Source: Phycisphaerales bacterium
GTDB taxonomy: Bacteria; Planctomycetota; Phycisphaerae; Phycisphaerales; SM1A02
DNA: 58,438 nt
Direction: 5' to 3'
Assembly: GCA_014238965.1 (NCBI GenBank)
Contig: JABAAC010000056.1
Span: 1-58,438, forward strand
Both the position numbers and the translations under genes were made by a program. Position 1 is the stretch's first letter, and each line of letters starts with the position of its first letter. Below are positions 1-7,653 of this stretch, piece after piece. The notes beneath the pieces are model-generated. The model saw nothing but the letters and a program-made list of their open reading frames with translations. It was not told where the DNA came from and did not search any database.

Positions 1-350
1 ACCAGCGCCCGCTCCAGCGCCTGCTCCAGAGCCAGAGCCTGCTCCTGAACCAGAACCAGCTCCTGAACCAGAGCCCGCTCCAGAGCCTGCTCCTGAACCA
101 GAGCCCGCTCCAGCGCCTGCTCCAGAGCCCGAGCCTGCTCCTGAACCAGAACCAGCTCCAGAGCCAGCGCCAGCTCCTGAACCAGCGCCTGCTCCTGAAC
201 CAGCGCCTGCTCCAGAGCCAGAGCCTGCTCCTGAACCAGAACCAGCTCCTGAACCAGAGCCCGCTCCAGAGCCTGCTCCTGAACCAGAGCCCGCTCCCGA
301 GCCTGCTCCTGAACCAGAGCCTGCTCCTGAACCAGAGCCTACCCCTGAGC
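1..350 (+). repeat. Hexanucleotide-type tandem repeat encoding (Pro-Ala/Glu)n
   Basis: The DNA is a degenerate array of CCN-GAR and CCN-GCN codon pairs, with larger near-identical blocks such as CCTGCTCCTGAACCAGAGCC recurring many times. Codon variation at third positions shows the array is kept as protein sequence, but long identical stretches suggest recent slippage or unequal recombination. Copy number is likely to vary between strains. Confidence 0.85.
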
Positions 351-397
351 CACTAGATCCATTTATTGATCCAGGTCCGGCCCCCACAACGCCCTGA
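1..397 (+). CDS. 3' end of a Pro-Ala/Pro-Glu repeat protein (partial)
   Basis: The reading frame is open from base 2 to a TGA at 395-397 and its start lies outside the window. For roughly 115 codons every second residue is proline, alternating with Ala or Glu (PA, PE, PEPA units). It ends in a short non-repetitive tail rich in Asp, Pro and Thr. Such rigid rods are known as periplasm-spanning linkers (for example in TonB) and as cell-wall spacers, but no domain remains here to decide between these. The complementary strand and other frames give no sensible protein. A hairpin overlaps the stop codon. The gene is real with good likelihood; the function is unknown. Confidence 0.65.
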   Translation, partial: PAPAPAPAPEPEPAPEPEPAPEPEPAPEPAPEPEPAPAPAPEPEPAPEPEPAPEPAPAPEPAPAPEPAPAPEPEPAPEPEPAPEPEPAPEPAPEPEPAPEPAPEPEPAPEPEPTPEPLDPFIDPGPAPTTP

Positions 398-415
398 TCC
401 TCCCCTGAGGCGTTG
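387..415 (+). terminator. Stem-loop overlapping the stop of the repeat protein
   Basis: CAACGCC (387-393) and GGCGTTG (409-415) form a perfect 7-bp stem around a 15-base loop containing the TGA stop. GTTTGG follows rather than a long T run, so this is at best a weak intrinsic terminator. Confidence 0.4.
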
Positions 416-482
416 TTTGGCATCACAGATTGAGCCGTGCGGTCCTGCCACCTAGAATTGGTGGTTCGGAGGACTCTGACTC

Positions 483-2150
483 ATGGCTCGCCCTGATAAC
501 CCCAACGTACCAACCGACACCCTTGGCGCAACGGCTGATCCATCCAACGTGAGCCTGTCTGGCTACGTCATCGATCGTGAGTATGGGCCTGATCAAGTCC
601 AGACAACTATCACTGGCGATCCTTCGTCGGTGCATGCTCGAATTGCTGAGGCGGGCAGCTTTCCATACACGCGTGGTGTCCATCCTGGCATGTATCGCAC
701 ACGTGGTTGGACCATGCGACAGTTTGCGGGATTTGGAAGTGCAGACGACACCAACGCACGGTTTAAGTACTTGCTTGAAAATGCCAAAGGTACGCACACC
801 GGCTTGAGCACCGCTTTTGATTTGCCAACCCTTATGGGCCGTGACAGTGATGATCCTCTTAGCGCAGGCGAAGTGGGTCGCTGCGGTGTAGCCATTGACA
901 CCATCGATGACATGCATCGGCTCTACGCCGACATTCCAATCGACCAAGTCACCGTGAGTCAAACCATCAACGGCCCAGCGTGTGTCATTTGGGCCATGTA
1001 CATCGCCATGGCCAAGCAACGCGGTATTGCAGCCTCTTCGCTTGGCGGCACGCTACAAAACGACATTCTCAAAGAGTTTCACAGTCAAAATGAGTTTATC
1101 TACCCACCTGAGGCATCGGTGAAACTCGTGGTGGACACCATTGAGTATGCAGCGGCGCACTTGCCTCGCTGGAACAGTGTTTCCATTAGTGGGTATCACA
1201 TTCGTGAGGCCGGATCGACGGCGACGCAGGAGTTGGCGTTCACGCTGCGTGACGGAATGGAATACGTCGAGGCAGCCGTCCGACGTGGAATGGATGTGGA
1301 TGACTTCGCGCCGAGATTGTCATTCTTCTTCAACTCGCACAATGAGTTCTTTGAAGAGATATGCAAGTTGCGAGCGGCTCGTCGAATTTGGGCGCACACG
1401 ATGCGTGATCGATTTGGGGCAAAAAAAGAACGATCCATGTTGATGCGAACGCACGTTCAAACAGCCGGGTGCTCGTTGACCGAGCAGCAGCCATTGAACA
1501 ACATTGTGCGGGTTGCCTATCAGGCCATGGCGGGGGTGCTCGGTGGATGCCAGAGTCTTCACACCGATTCAATGGATGAGACGCTCGGGCTTCCTACCGA
1601 AACTGCAGTTCGTGTTGCGTTGCGAACGCAGCAAATTCTCGCTGAAGAGACTGGTGTGACTCGTACGGTTGACCCGTTGGGAGGTTCGTGGTTCGTAGAG
1701 GCATTGACAGATCAAATGCAGGGGGACGCGGATGAGATCATTCAGACCATTGATGACATGGGCGGGGTCGTGCAAGGCATTCATAAGGGCTACTTCCGGC
1801 GGGCCATCGCAGAGGCCAGCTATCGATTTGGCCAAGAGATGGAAGGAGGGGATCGACTCATCGTGGGTGTCAATGCGTTCCAAGAGGGCAATCAAGATCA
1901 ACAAGTTGAGATTCTGCAGATTGATCATGCCGTTGAAACGAATCAATGCGACTTGCTTGAGTCGTTTAAGCGTGACCGGGACGACGATGATGTTGCGGCA
2001 TCGCTCGACGCCATACGAGGTGCTGCACGAGCGGACGAGAATGTAATGCAGGCACTTGTGGGCGCATCATTGGCCAATTGCACGCTTGGAGAGATGGTTC
2101 AGGCCATGGCGGACATCTATGGTCGGTACACCTCGGGCCCCGAGTGGTGA
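483..2150 (+). CDS. B12-dependent acyl-CoA mutase large subunit, isobutyryl-CoA mutase-like
   Basis: This 555-residue protein is the catalytic TIM-barrel subunit of the methylmalonyl-CoA mutase superfamily, which catalyses radical carbon-skeleton rearrangement of acyl-CoAs. Family blocks are clear: WTMRQFAGFG near 76-85, AFDLPT at 111-116, QNDILKEF at 192-199, SISGYH with Tyr238-His239, and LSFFFNSHNEFFEE. The roughly 130-residue cobalamin-binding domain is absent, so a separate small subunit encoded elsewhere is needed. Methylmalonyl-CoA mutase has Tyr in RQ(Y)AGF and Arg before NxxIYPP to bind the carboxylate; here these are Phe81 and Gln202, the pair described for isobutyryl-CoA mutase. 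Substrate is therefore more likely isobutyryl-CoA/butyryl-CoA or a related acyl-CoA than methylmalonyl-CoA. GGAGG at 468-472 lies 10 bases before the ATG. The gene stands alone between hairpins. Confidence 0.88.
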   Translation: MARPDNPNVPTDTLGATADPSNVSLSGYVIDREYGPDQVQTTITGDPSSVHARIAEAGSFPYTRGVHPGMYRTRGWTMRQFAGFGSADDTNARFKYLLENAKGTHTGLSTAFDLPTLMGRDSDDPLSAGEVGRCGVAIDTIDDMHRLYADIPIDQVTVSQTINGPACVIWAMYIAMAKQRGIAASSLGGTLQNDILKEFHSQNEFIYPPEASVKLVVDTIEYAAAHLPRWNSVSISGYHIREAGSTATQELAFTLRDGMEYVEAAVRRGMDVDDFAPRLSFFFNSHNEFFEEICKLRAARRIWAHTMRDRFGAKKERSMLMRTHVQTAGCSLTEQQPLNNIVRVAYQAMAGVLGGCQSLHTDSMDETLGLPTETAVRVALRTQQILAEETGVTRTVDPLGGSWFVEALTDQMQGDADEIIQTIDDMGGVVQGIHKGYFRRAIAEASYRFGQEMEGGDRLIVGVNAFQEGNQDQQVEILQIDHAVETNQCDLLESFKRDRDDDDVAASLDAIRGAARADENVMQALVGASLANCTLGEMVQAMADIYGRYTSGPEW

Positions 2151-2237
2151 TGGATTGCACCTTGAGGCAGGGCTACGTGGCCTGGTGAAGGCCTCTCTTG
2201 GCTGGCGCATACATTCGTCTGAAGACAGCGAGACAAT

Positions 2238-2267
2238 CTGAGACTGAAAACGCTGAGACTGAAAACG
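2238..2267. repeat. Two perfect 15-bp tandem copies beside a terminator
   Basis: CTGAGACTGAAAACG occurs at 2238-2252 and again, head to tail, at 2253-2267. On the minus strand each copy gives CGTTTTCAG, so both copies place a four-T run just after the strong hairpin at 2268-2301. Confidence 0.8.
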
Positions 2268-2301
2268 ACCGCCGCCCGCTGGTCAGCCAGCGGGCGGCGG
2301 T
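2268..2301 (-). terminator. Strong GC-rich intrinsic terminator
   Basis: A perfect 15-bp stem (ACCGCCGCCCGCTGG, 2268-2282, pairing with 2287-2301) closes a TCAG loop. On the minus strand it is followed by CGTTTTCAG, placing it 24 bases past the stop of the small membrane protein at 2326-2565. On the plus strand the tail is AAGTTCAATTC, weaker, but the hairpin may also stop transcripts from the mutase gene. Confidence 0.75.
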
Positions 2302-2325
2302 AAGTTCAATTCAGCTCAAAGGCGA

Positions 2326-2565
2326 TCAGTTATTGCGCTTTGAGAAGGCGTAGATGATGACCATCAACGCAAGAATGCCAGCAAGGTTGGCGTTGCCGAG
2401 ATCGCTGATGAAGGTAATCAGGTTGCTGGTGATCTGACCGAAGTACCAAGTGTCTGCTGCATCGTGACCAAAGATAATGGTGACAACAACGCCGAACGCA
2501 ATAAGGACCAGCGCCAAGTCGACGATGTCCTTGGCCCAGCCTTTGATCGTTTGAATAGGATTCAT
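2326..2565 (-). CDS. Small two-helix membrane protein, function unknown
   Basis: The 79-residue product begins with a short amphipathic stretch (MNPIQTIKGWAKDI), has a hydrophobic segment at about residues 15-33 and a second at about 60-73, and ends in a basic/polar SKRNN tail. I do not recognise the family. Size and topology would fit a small membrane regulator, a holin-like protein or a pilin of the VirB2 general shape, but no motif supports any of these. A clear GGAGG lies 9 bases before the ATG, and a strong terminator follows the stop, so it is likely transcribed alone and well expressed. Confidence 0.65.
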   Translation of the reverse strand: MNPIQTIKGWAKDIVDLALVLIAFGVVVTIIFGHDAADTWYFGQITSNLITFISDLGNANLAGILALMVIIYAFSKRNN

Positions 2566-2971
2566 GTCGCAAAGCCTCCGTGTCGCGGCTTTCTGCCGCT
2601 AGTCCTGACGCGCCCCATCTTCAACGCCGTGCGAAGGCAGGGTGGGCGTCCTCGCTCAGGTTGGGCTATCGGACGAACCCGCCCAAAATATTGAATGATC
2701 GTTTCCTAAGAAACGCCACGGGGACATCCCTAGGGGGGTATGGGAGCCAACATTCAAGAGTTGTAAATAGTTGCAGGGGAGGAGCTTGGCGACTTTTTAG
2801 GGGCGTCCCAGAGGACTTGAGGGACGTACCACCCTGTGCAAATTTTTATTCAATAGCCGATCAAACTGGTGGATTGGTTCTCGGACGTATCCCCGGTCCT
2901 CAGTTAGGCTAGGAGCAGAGGCCGGTAACTTCCGGCAACGCTTGGAATGGGAGCAAAGGAGAACGTATCTC
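2566..2971. other. 406-base divergent intergenic region
   Basis: This gap separates the minus-strand small membrane protein from the plus-strand surface protein at 2972 and must hold promoters for both. No supported gene lies in it. Short hairpins are visible: CGTTTC-CTAA-GAAACG at 2700-2715, and CGTCCC (2804-2809) with GGGACG (2821-2826), followed by an AT-rich stretch around 2840-2855. AAGGAG at 2956-2961 is the ribosome binding site for the 2972 ATG. I could not assign a known riboswitch. Confidence 0.5.
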
Positions 2972-5374
2972 ATGCAATGCCAGTTTATTACCGTAGCCGC
3001 AGCAGGTGTGCTCTTGGCGAGTGCGCCGGCGATGGGCGATGCAATTGGAATTAGTTTCGATCTTGTTGGTGTGAATCTTGTCGACGCTGTTGAAGCCGGT
3101 GGCGAGAACTACACGGTTGACGTTTACCTCTCGCTTGACGCGGGCAGCCGGCTCGACGCCGTCGCGGGCAATAGTTCTATGTCCAAACTCGTTTCCACCA
3201 GTACGAGTTTTTATCAAAACACAGGATCAGGAGCTCTTTCCACGGGCAACAACGATGCCTTTTGGGATTTCTTCCCCAGCATGGAATATGACTCTTTCGT
3301 CACCATCGGCTGCCTCAGCGCAGGTTGTGATGGGGCGACCAACTCGGTGCAGTCTGTCGGCATCGATTTTGCCGACTTTGAAGCTGGTGGCGACATTGCC
3401 ACAAACAACGGCACATGGTTCGTTACGCCGGATCAGCCCATTGGCGATGGCGTCGCTTTCGACCCAGGCTGTGGCGAAGAGTTTGGCGTGGTTGTGGCTC
3501 GACTGACCGTCGTGGGCCTTGATGGCACCGTTGAATTTAATGCCCTTATGCAGGGCCGCGAAGGCGCCGCCACGTGGCAGGCCGATGTCTATGGCAACTT
3601 CGCCTACAACGCCGCCGAATACGGCGACTGCAACAGCAATGGCGTTCCCGACGGATGTGACTTCCTCAACGGCGATTTGCATGATGACAATGGCGATGGC
3701 GTCTACGACGAGTGCGAATTCACCGATTGCAATGGGAACGAAATCAATGACGTAGATGACATTGCAGATGGCACGTCACAAGACTGCAACGGCAATAGTG
3801 TTCCTGATGAGTGCGATATCGCCAATGGTGATGCCGACTGCAACGGAAACGGCGTTCCAGATTCCTGTGAACTGGTCGACTGCGACGGCAACGGCGTCAT
3901 GGACTCCTGTGACATCGCCAACGGCGACGCAGAGGACTGCAACGCTAATGGCGTGCCAGACTCCTGTGACATCGCCAATGGTGGCGACGTCAATGGCAAC
4001 GGTGAACTCGACGAGTGCGAGATCTTCCCGTACCAGAACATGAACACTGGTTCCGTTTATGACACCGCTGCTGAAGCGATCTTCCCAGCCAGCAACGGCG
4101 ACATGATCAACGCAATGGCCAAGTACATCAACGCCGAAGTTGAAGTCGACATGCTCGGAAAGAGCTTGTACATCAACGTCACTGATGGTGATCTCAACAC
4201 AATTGGTGAGATTGACATGGGTGCCGGCAGTGTCCTTGACGGTGGCAGCGACGCCATGCTCGGTGGCAACGTCGACAGTGACTTCAGTGGCAATTCTGCA
4301 ATTGAAGCAGACAACAGCATCACCACCAGTGGGCTCGTGTTCGTGCGCAGTGGTGCAGGGCTTGAGCTTGACGCTCCATCCATTGCAACCAATGGTGACT
4401 CCTTGATCATGCCCAATGGTTCATTGGCGCTTGCTGGTGCAACGACGAATGCAGGTGCGATCACCATGTTGGGTGATGCCTACCTACTTGCCGGTTCGAT
4501 GTGGAACGATGGCTTGGTTCGTTCGTCTGGCACGATCCTCACCGATCTGCATAACTCCACCATGGGTGAGTTGCAATGTGGTGGTGACACGGTGTTGTCT
4601 GGCAGCCTTAACAACGACGGCCTTGTCACGGTCAATGTTGGCACGCTCTTTGTGCTCGGCAGCTTGACCAACAACGGAACGATCGTCGGAGATGTTGACG
4701 AAGGCCCCGGCCTTCGCGGCGGCGCTGGTGTACCAGTCGCTGGCGATGGCTTTGCAGTCACTCGTGATTACATTGCTGGTTCAGGCGCTTCACTCCATAT
4801 GCCACATGCAAACTGGGCGCTATCTGTAGGTGGCGATGCCAACATCGCCATTAACGACAGCGATCGCTTCACGATGAACGAGGCTATGCTCTCGATGACT
4901 GGCGCATCTGGCGATCTCCAGCACTTAGAGGCCATGAGCGTTGACGTGGATAGCAGCACGAGCGGCCTCGATCACACGATCGCGGGTCACTACACGCTGG
5001 GTCAGTTGATCATCCGAAGCGGCACGACGGTTCTTGTTGTGGACAACCACGACAATGCCGAAGGTGGCGCTGAGTCCGTCTACGTCAATCACCTCGTGAT
5101 TGAGCCAGGCGCGACCTTGGATGCCGGCGACCGTGCTGTCTGGTACGGCACAGCCATCATTGATGGCACCGCCGTGGGCGATATTGATGTTGTGCAGGAT
5201 CCATGCCCCGGCGATGCCAATGGCAACGGTCTTGTCGATATCGATGACATGTTGGCCGTACTTGGCACGTTTAATGACACGTGCGAGGGTTGTCCCACTG
5301 ACATGGATGACAACGGCTTGATCGATATCGATGACTTGCTCATCGTAATTGGTGCCTTTGGCCCTTGCGAGTGA
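2972..5374 (+). CDS. Secreted dockerin-type surface protein with thrombospondin-3-like repeats
   Basis: The 800-residue product starts at ATG 2972, ten bases after AAGGAG; a longer TTG start at 2942 lacks such support. Residues 1-22 form a signal peptide ending in Ala-Pro-Ala-Met-Gly. Residues about 23-213 make a beta-rich domain shared with the protein at 21035-21901 (RLDAVAGN, FFPxxExDSFVTIG, NNGxWFVTP, then a CGE block). Residues 219-350 are Asp-Cys-Asn-Gly-Asn-Gly repeats with CDIANG spacers, probably calcium-binding and disulfide-linked. A long Gly/Ser/Asn-rich beta-repeat stretch follows. Residues about 745-800 are a dockerin-like pair of Asp-rich loops (GDANGNGLVDIDDM and DMDDNGLIDIDDL) ending in Gly-Pro-Cys-Glu. 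In Phycisphaerae such tails are thought to anchor or sort exported proteins. The substrate or ligand is unknown. Confidence 0.8.
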   Translation: MQCQFITVAAAGVLLASAPAMGDAIGISFDLVGVNLVDAVEAGGENYTVDVYLSLDAGSRLDAVAGNSSMSKLVSTSTSFYQNTGSGALSTGNNDAFWDFFPSMEYDSFVTIGCLSAGCDGATNSVQSVGIDFADFEAGGDIATNNGTWFVTPDQPIGDGVAFDPGCGEEFGVVVARLTVVGLDGTVEFNALMQGREGAATWQADVYGNFAYNAAEYGDCNSNGVPDGCDFLNGDLHDDNGDGVYDECEFTDCNGNEINDVDDIADGTSQDCNGNSVPDECDIANGDADCNGNGVPDSCELVDCDGNGVMDSCDIANGDAEDCNANGVPDSCDIANGGDVNGNGELDECEIFPYQNMNTGSVYDTAAEAIFPASNGDMINAMAKYINAEVEVDMLGKSLYINVTDGDLNTIGEIDMGAGSVLDGGSDAMLGGNVDSDFSGNSAIEADNSITTSGLVFVRSGAGLELDAPSIATNGDSLIMPNGSLALAGATTNAGAITMLGDAYLLAGSMWNDGLVRSSGTILTDLHNSTMGELQCGGDTVLSGSLNNDGLVTVNVGTLFVLGSLTNNGTIVGDVDEGPGLRGGAGVPVAGDGFAVTRDYIAGSGASLHMPHANWALSVGGDANIAINDSDRFTMNEAMLSMTGASGDLQHLEAMSVDVDSSTSGLDHTIAGHYTLGQLIIRSGTTVLVVDNHDNAEGGAESVYVNHLVIEPGATLDAGDRAVWYGTAIIDGTAVGDIDVVQDPCPGDANGNGLVDIDDMLAVLGTFNDTCEGCPTDMDDNGLIDIDDLLIVIGAFGPCE

Positions 5375-5425
5375 TCGTACGGCACTAGCAGTAGCGGACG
5401 CTTCGGCGTTCTAAGTGCAATTTCA

Positions 5426-5453
5426 CGGGCGGGCAGTTTCGGCTGCCCGCCCG
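5426..5453 (+). terminator. Intrinsic terminator after the surface protein gene
   Basis: An 11-bp perfect stem (CGGGCGGGCAG, 5426-5436, with 5443-5453) closes a TTTCGG loop and is followed by CTTTGCT. It lies 51 bases past the stop at 5374 and before the hisS start at 5501, separating the two units. Confidence 0.7.
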
Positions 5454-5500
5454 CTTTGCTGCGCTTATTCAACCCGAGGTGTCCTGCTAAGGTGCGCCAC

Positions 5501-6832
5501 ATGAGCCCCGGCCGTTCCTTCCAGCGCCCAAAGGGTATGCGTGACTTCCTTCCCGAAGCCATGATGCTGCGCAGTCACATTGAATCGGCATGGCGTGAAG
5601 CCTCCATTCGCCATGGCTTTGAAGAGATCGACGGTCCTACGTTTGAACATCTCGACCTGTACACCGTCAAGAGTGGCGATGGCATTGTTAGTGAGTTGTT
5701 CTCGTTTCAGCGTGCTGGCGGCAATACGGACTTCGCCCTTCGCCCAGAGTTCACGCCGACACTCGCTCGCATGGCCGCCGCGCAGGGGCGATCGATGGCA
5801 TTGCCCACCAAGTGGTTTGCCATGCCCGACCTGTTCCGAGCGGAACGTCCTCAGAAGGGTCGATTGCGAGAGCATCGGCAGTGGAATGTCGACTGCATCG
5901 GTCTACCAGGTCCCGATGCTGACGCCGAAGTAATCGCTGTTGCGATCACTGCGTTGCGATTGCTTGGCTTGACCAGCGACGACGTTCGCGTACGCATTAG
6001 CCACCGAGGCGCTGCGGCTGCTCTGCTGGAGGCGTTGGGCGTGCCTGCGCATCAGATGGACGACGCATTCACGCTTGTCGATCGACGCGGCAAAATGCCA
6101 TCTCAGGAGTTTCAGGCGCAGGCCGCGGGCTTGGGGTTGGATGCTCCTGCAGTGCAGCGGCTCGACGATATTGCCGCAACACGAATTCCCGCGACGCAAG
6201 GGGCAGCGTCCATCGCCGGCACGCACGGCCTTCCGGAGTCCGCCGTGGCGGACCTTGTCGAGTTGGAAGGGCACCTCGCAGCCAGAGGGTTGCTTGACGC
6301 TTGCGATTGGGATTTGGGCATCGTGCGTGGCTTGGCGTATTACACCGGCACCGTATGGGAAATACATGACGTTGCAGGCGATCATCGCGCTGTTGCTGGT
6401 GGCGGAAGATATGACCAGTTGGTGTCATTGTTTGGTGGCCCAGACTTGCCTGCGTGTGGCTTTGGCATGGGCGATGTCGTGCTTGGGCTCCTTTTACAGG
6501 AGAAGGGTCTGGCAGATGCAGCGATGGCTGCTGCCCCAAGGCCTGATGTCTTCATCGTGTCATCGGGTTCAGATGAGGCCGAAGCAAGACTTGTTCCATT
6601 GGCCACGTCGCTTCGTGACAATGGATTTCATGTACGTCACACGCACAAGGCCACCCGGAACATTGGCAAGCAGTTGCGTGAAGCATCCGGGTGCAATGCT
6701 CGGCATGTACTCATTCTGGGTGACGAATTGCAGCAGGGCGATGTGACGCTTAAGAATCTTGCAACGGGCGATCAATCCATCATGCCGCTTGCCGACATCG
6801 CGGTGGCGATCGGCCGAAGCGACGCCGATTAA
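5501..6832 (+). CDS. hisS: Histidyl-tRNA synthetase
   Basis: The enzyme charges tRNA-His with histidine in the cytoplasm. The 443-residue product has the class II synthetase motifs: KGMRDFLP near the N-terminus, motif 1 around residues 25-50, motif 2 FRAERPQKGRLREHRQWN, the histidine-specific RGLAYYTGTVWE block, motif 3 AGGGRYDQL with a GFGMG helix, and a C-terminal anticodon-binding domain. Start ATG 5501 is chosen because AAGGTG lies 6 bases upstream and the family begins close to KGMRDFLP; the upstream TTG/CTG extension runs into the terminator. The stop overlaps the next start (TAATG). Confidence 0.95.
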   Translation: MSPGRSFQRPKGMRDFLPEAMMLRSHIESAWREASIRHGFEEIDGPTFEHLDLYTVKSGDGIVSELFSFQRAGGNTDFALRPEFTPTLARMAAAQGRSMALPTKWFAMPDLFRAERPQKGRLREHRQWNVDCIGLPGPDADAEVIAVAITALRLLGLTSDDVRVRISHRGAAAALLEALGVPAHQMDDAFTLVDRRGKMPSQEFQAQAAGLGLDAPAVQRLDDIAATRIPATQGAASIAGTHGLPESAVADLVELEGHLAARGLLDACDWDLGIVRGLAYYTGTVWEIHDVAGDHRAVAGGGRYDQLVSLFGGPDLPACGFGMGDVVLGLLLQEKGLADAAMAAAPRPDVFIVSSGSDEAEARLVPLATSLRDNGFHVRHTHKATRNIGKQLREASGCNARHVLILGDELQQGDVTLKNLATGDQSIMPLADIAVAIGRSDAD

Positions 6833-7464
6833 TGTTGCTTGTTGTCGTTGCAGTCGAGGCTGAGGCGCGGGCGATACCTCGCATGGACGGTGTACGGGTC
6901 ATTGTCAGTGGCATAGGACGAACAAATGCGGCAGCGGCTGTCACACAGAGCCTCTTGGAATTGGATGAGTGCGAAGGGGTACTGAATGTTGGCCTTTGCG
7001 GCGTACTGCCAGGCTGCGAGTTACCCATCGCGTCTGTCGTACATGGCACGGCGGCTGTGTATGCGGAGGAGGGCATGGATACTCCAAGTGGCTTTGTTGA
7101 TATAGCCACAATGGGGTTCAGCCTTGGCACGGATGAGGGCAATGTGCTTCGGCCCGACGCAGATCTAGTGGAGCATTCCGCGGCGTTCACAGCAGGCGTT
7201 TCAATCGCCACCGTTGCAACCTGCTCGGGCACTGACCAACGGGCTGCGATGATTGCCAGTCGCACTGGCGCAGCGGTAGAAGCCATGGAGGGCGCTGCTG
7301 TGCTGCACGCGTCGCGCCGGCTTGGCACCCGCGCCATTGAGATACGAGCGATTAGCAACACAACAGGTGATCGAGACAAGCAGCAATGGGATGTAGAGGC
7401 TGCGTTGGCTAGTTTGGGCGAAACAGTCCCGGCGATCTGCAAGGCGATCAGCCCCAAAATCTGA
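6832..7464 (+). CDS. mqnB: Futalosine hydrolase
   Basis: This 210-residue protein is a nucleoside phosphorylase/hydrolase-fold enzyme. It best fits futalosine hydrolase, which splits futalosine to dehypoxanthine futalosine and hypoxanthine in the alternative menaquinone pathway. Seen in the sequence: an N-terminal MLLVVVAVEAEA strand, GIGRTNAAAA, the NVGLCG loop, AVEAMEGAAV (the Glu-Met-Glu base/ribose site) and ISNTTGDRDKQQWDVEAAL near the C-terminus, the last block being characteristic of MqnB rather than of methylthioadenosine nucleosidase. The start shares one base with the hisS stop, so translation is coupled. No other mqn genes are in the window. Confidence 0.85.
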   Translation: MLLVVVAVEAEARAIPRMDGVRVIVSGIGRTNAAAAVTQSLLELDECEGVLNVGLCGVLPGCELPIASVVHGTAAVYAEEGMDTPSGFVDIATMGFSLGTDEGNVLRPDADLVEHSAAFTAGVSIATVATCSGTDQRAAMIASRTGAAVEAMEGAAVLHASRRLGTRAIEIRAISNTTGDRDKQQWDVEAALASLGETVPAICKAISPKI

Positions 7465-7653
7465 CGCAGCATCAGCCAACACAAGCCACACAGGTGTTTC
7501 GGGCGGATCAATTGGGGCTTTCGCTACAGGCGGCGTGGCCCGCGTCATCCCAACGCGTTGCGAAACGGTGCCATCTCGCGCCTTCAGAACTACCCGATAG
7601 ATGCCGACGATCCTCTGCTGCGTTGACGGAACAGGTCCGTCCAGGAGATGTCC

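Noticed and set aside
2568-2585. GCAAAGCCTCCG, matching part of the cyclic di-GMP-I riboswitch consensus
   Set aside because: It is on the plus strand while its complement is simply the GGAGG ribosome binding site of the minus-strand gene; the other conserved riboswitch segments are missing.
3703-4047. Minus-strand Ser/Pro-rich frame opposite the Asn-Gly repeats
   Set aside because: It is the reverse reading of the repeated calcium-type codons; the same artefact occurs opposite the repeats at 30011-32452.
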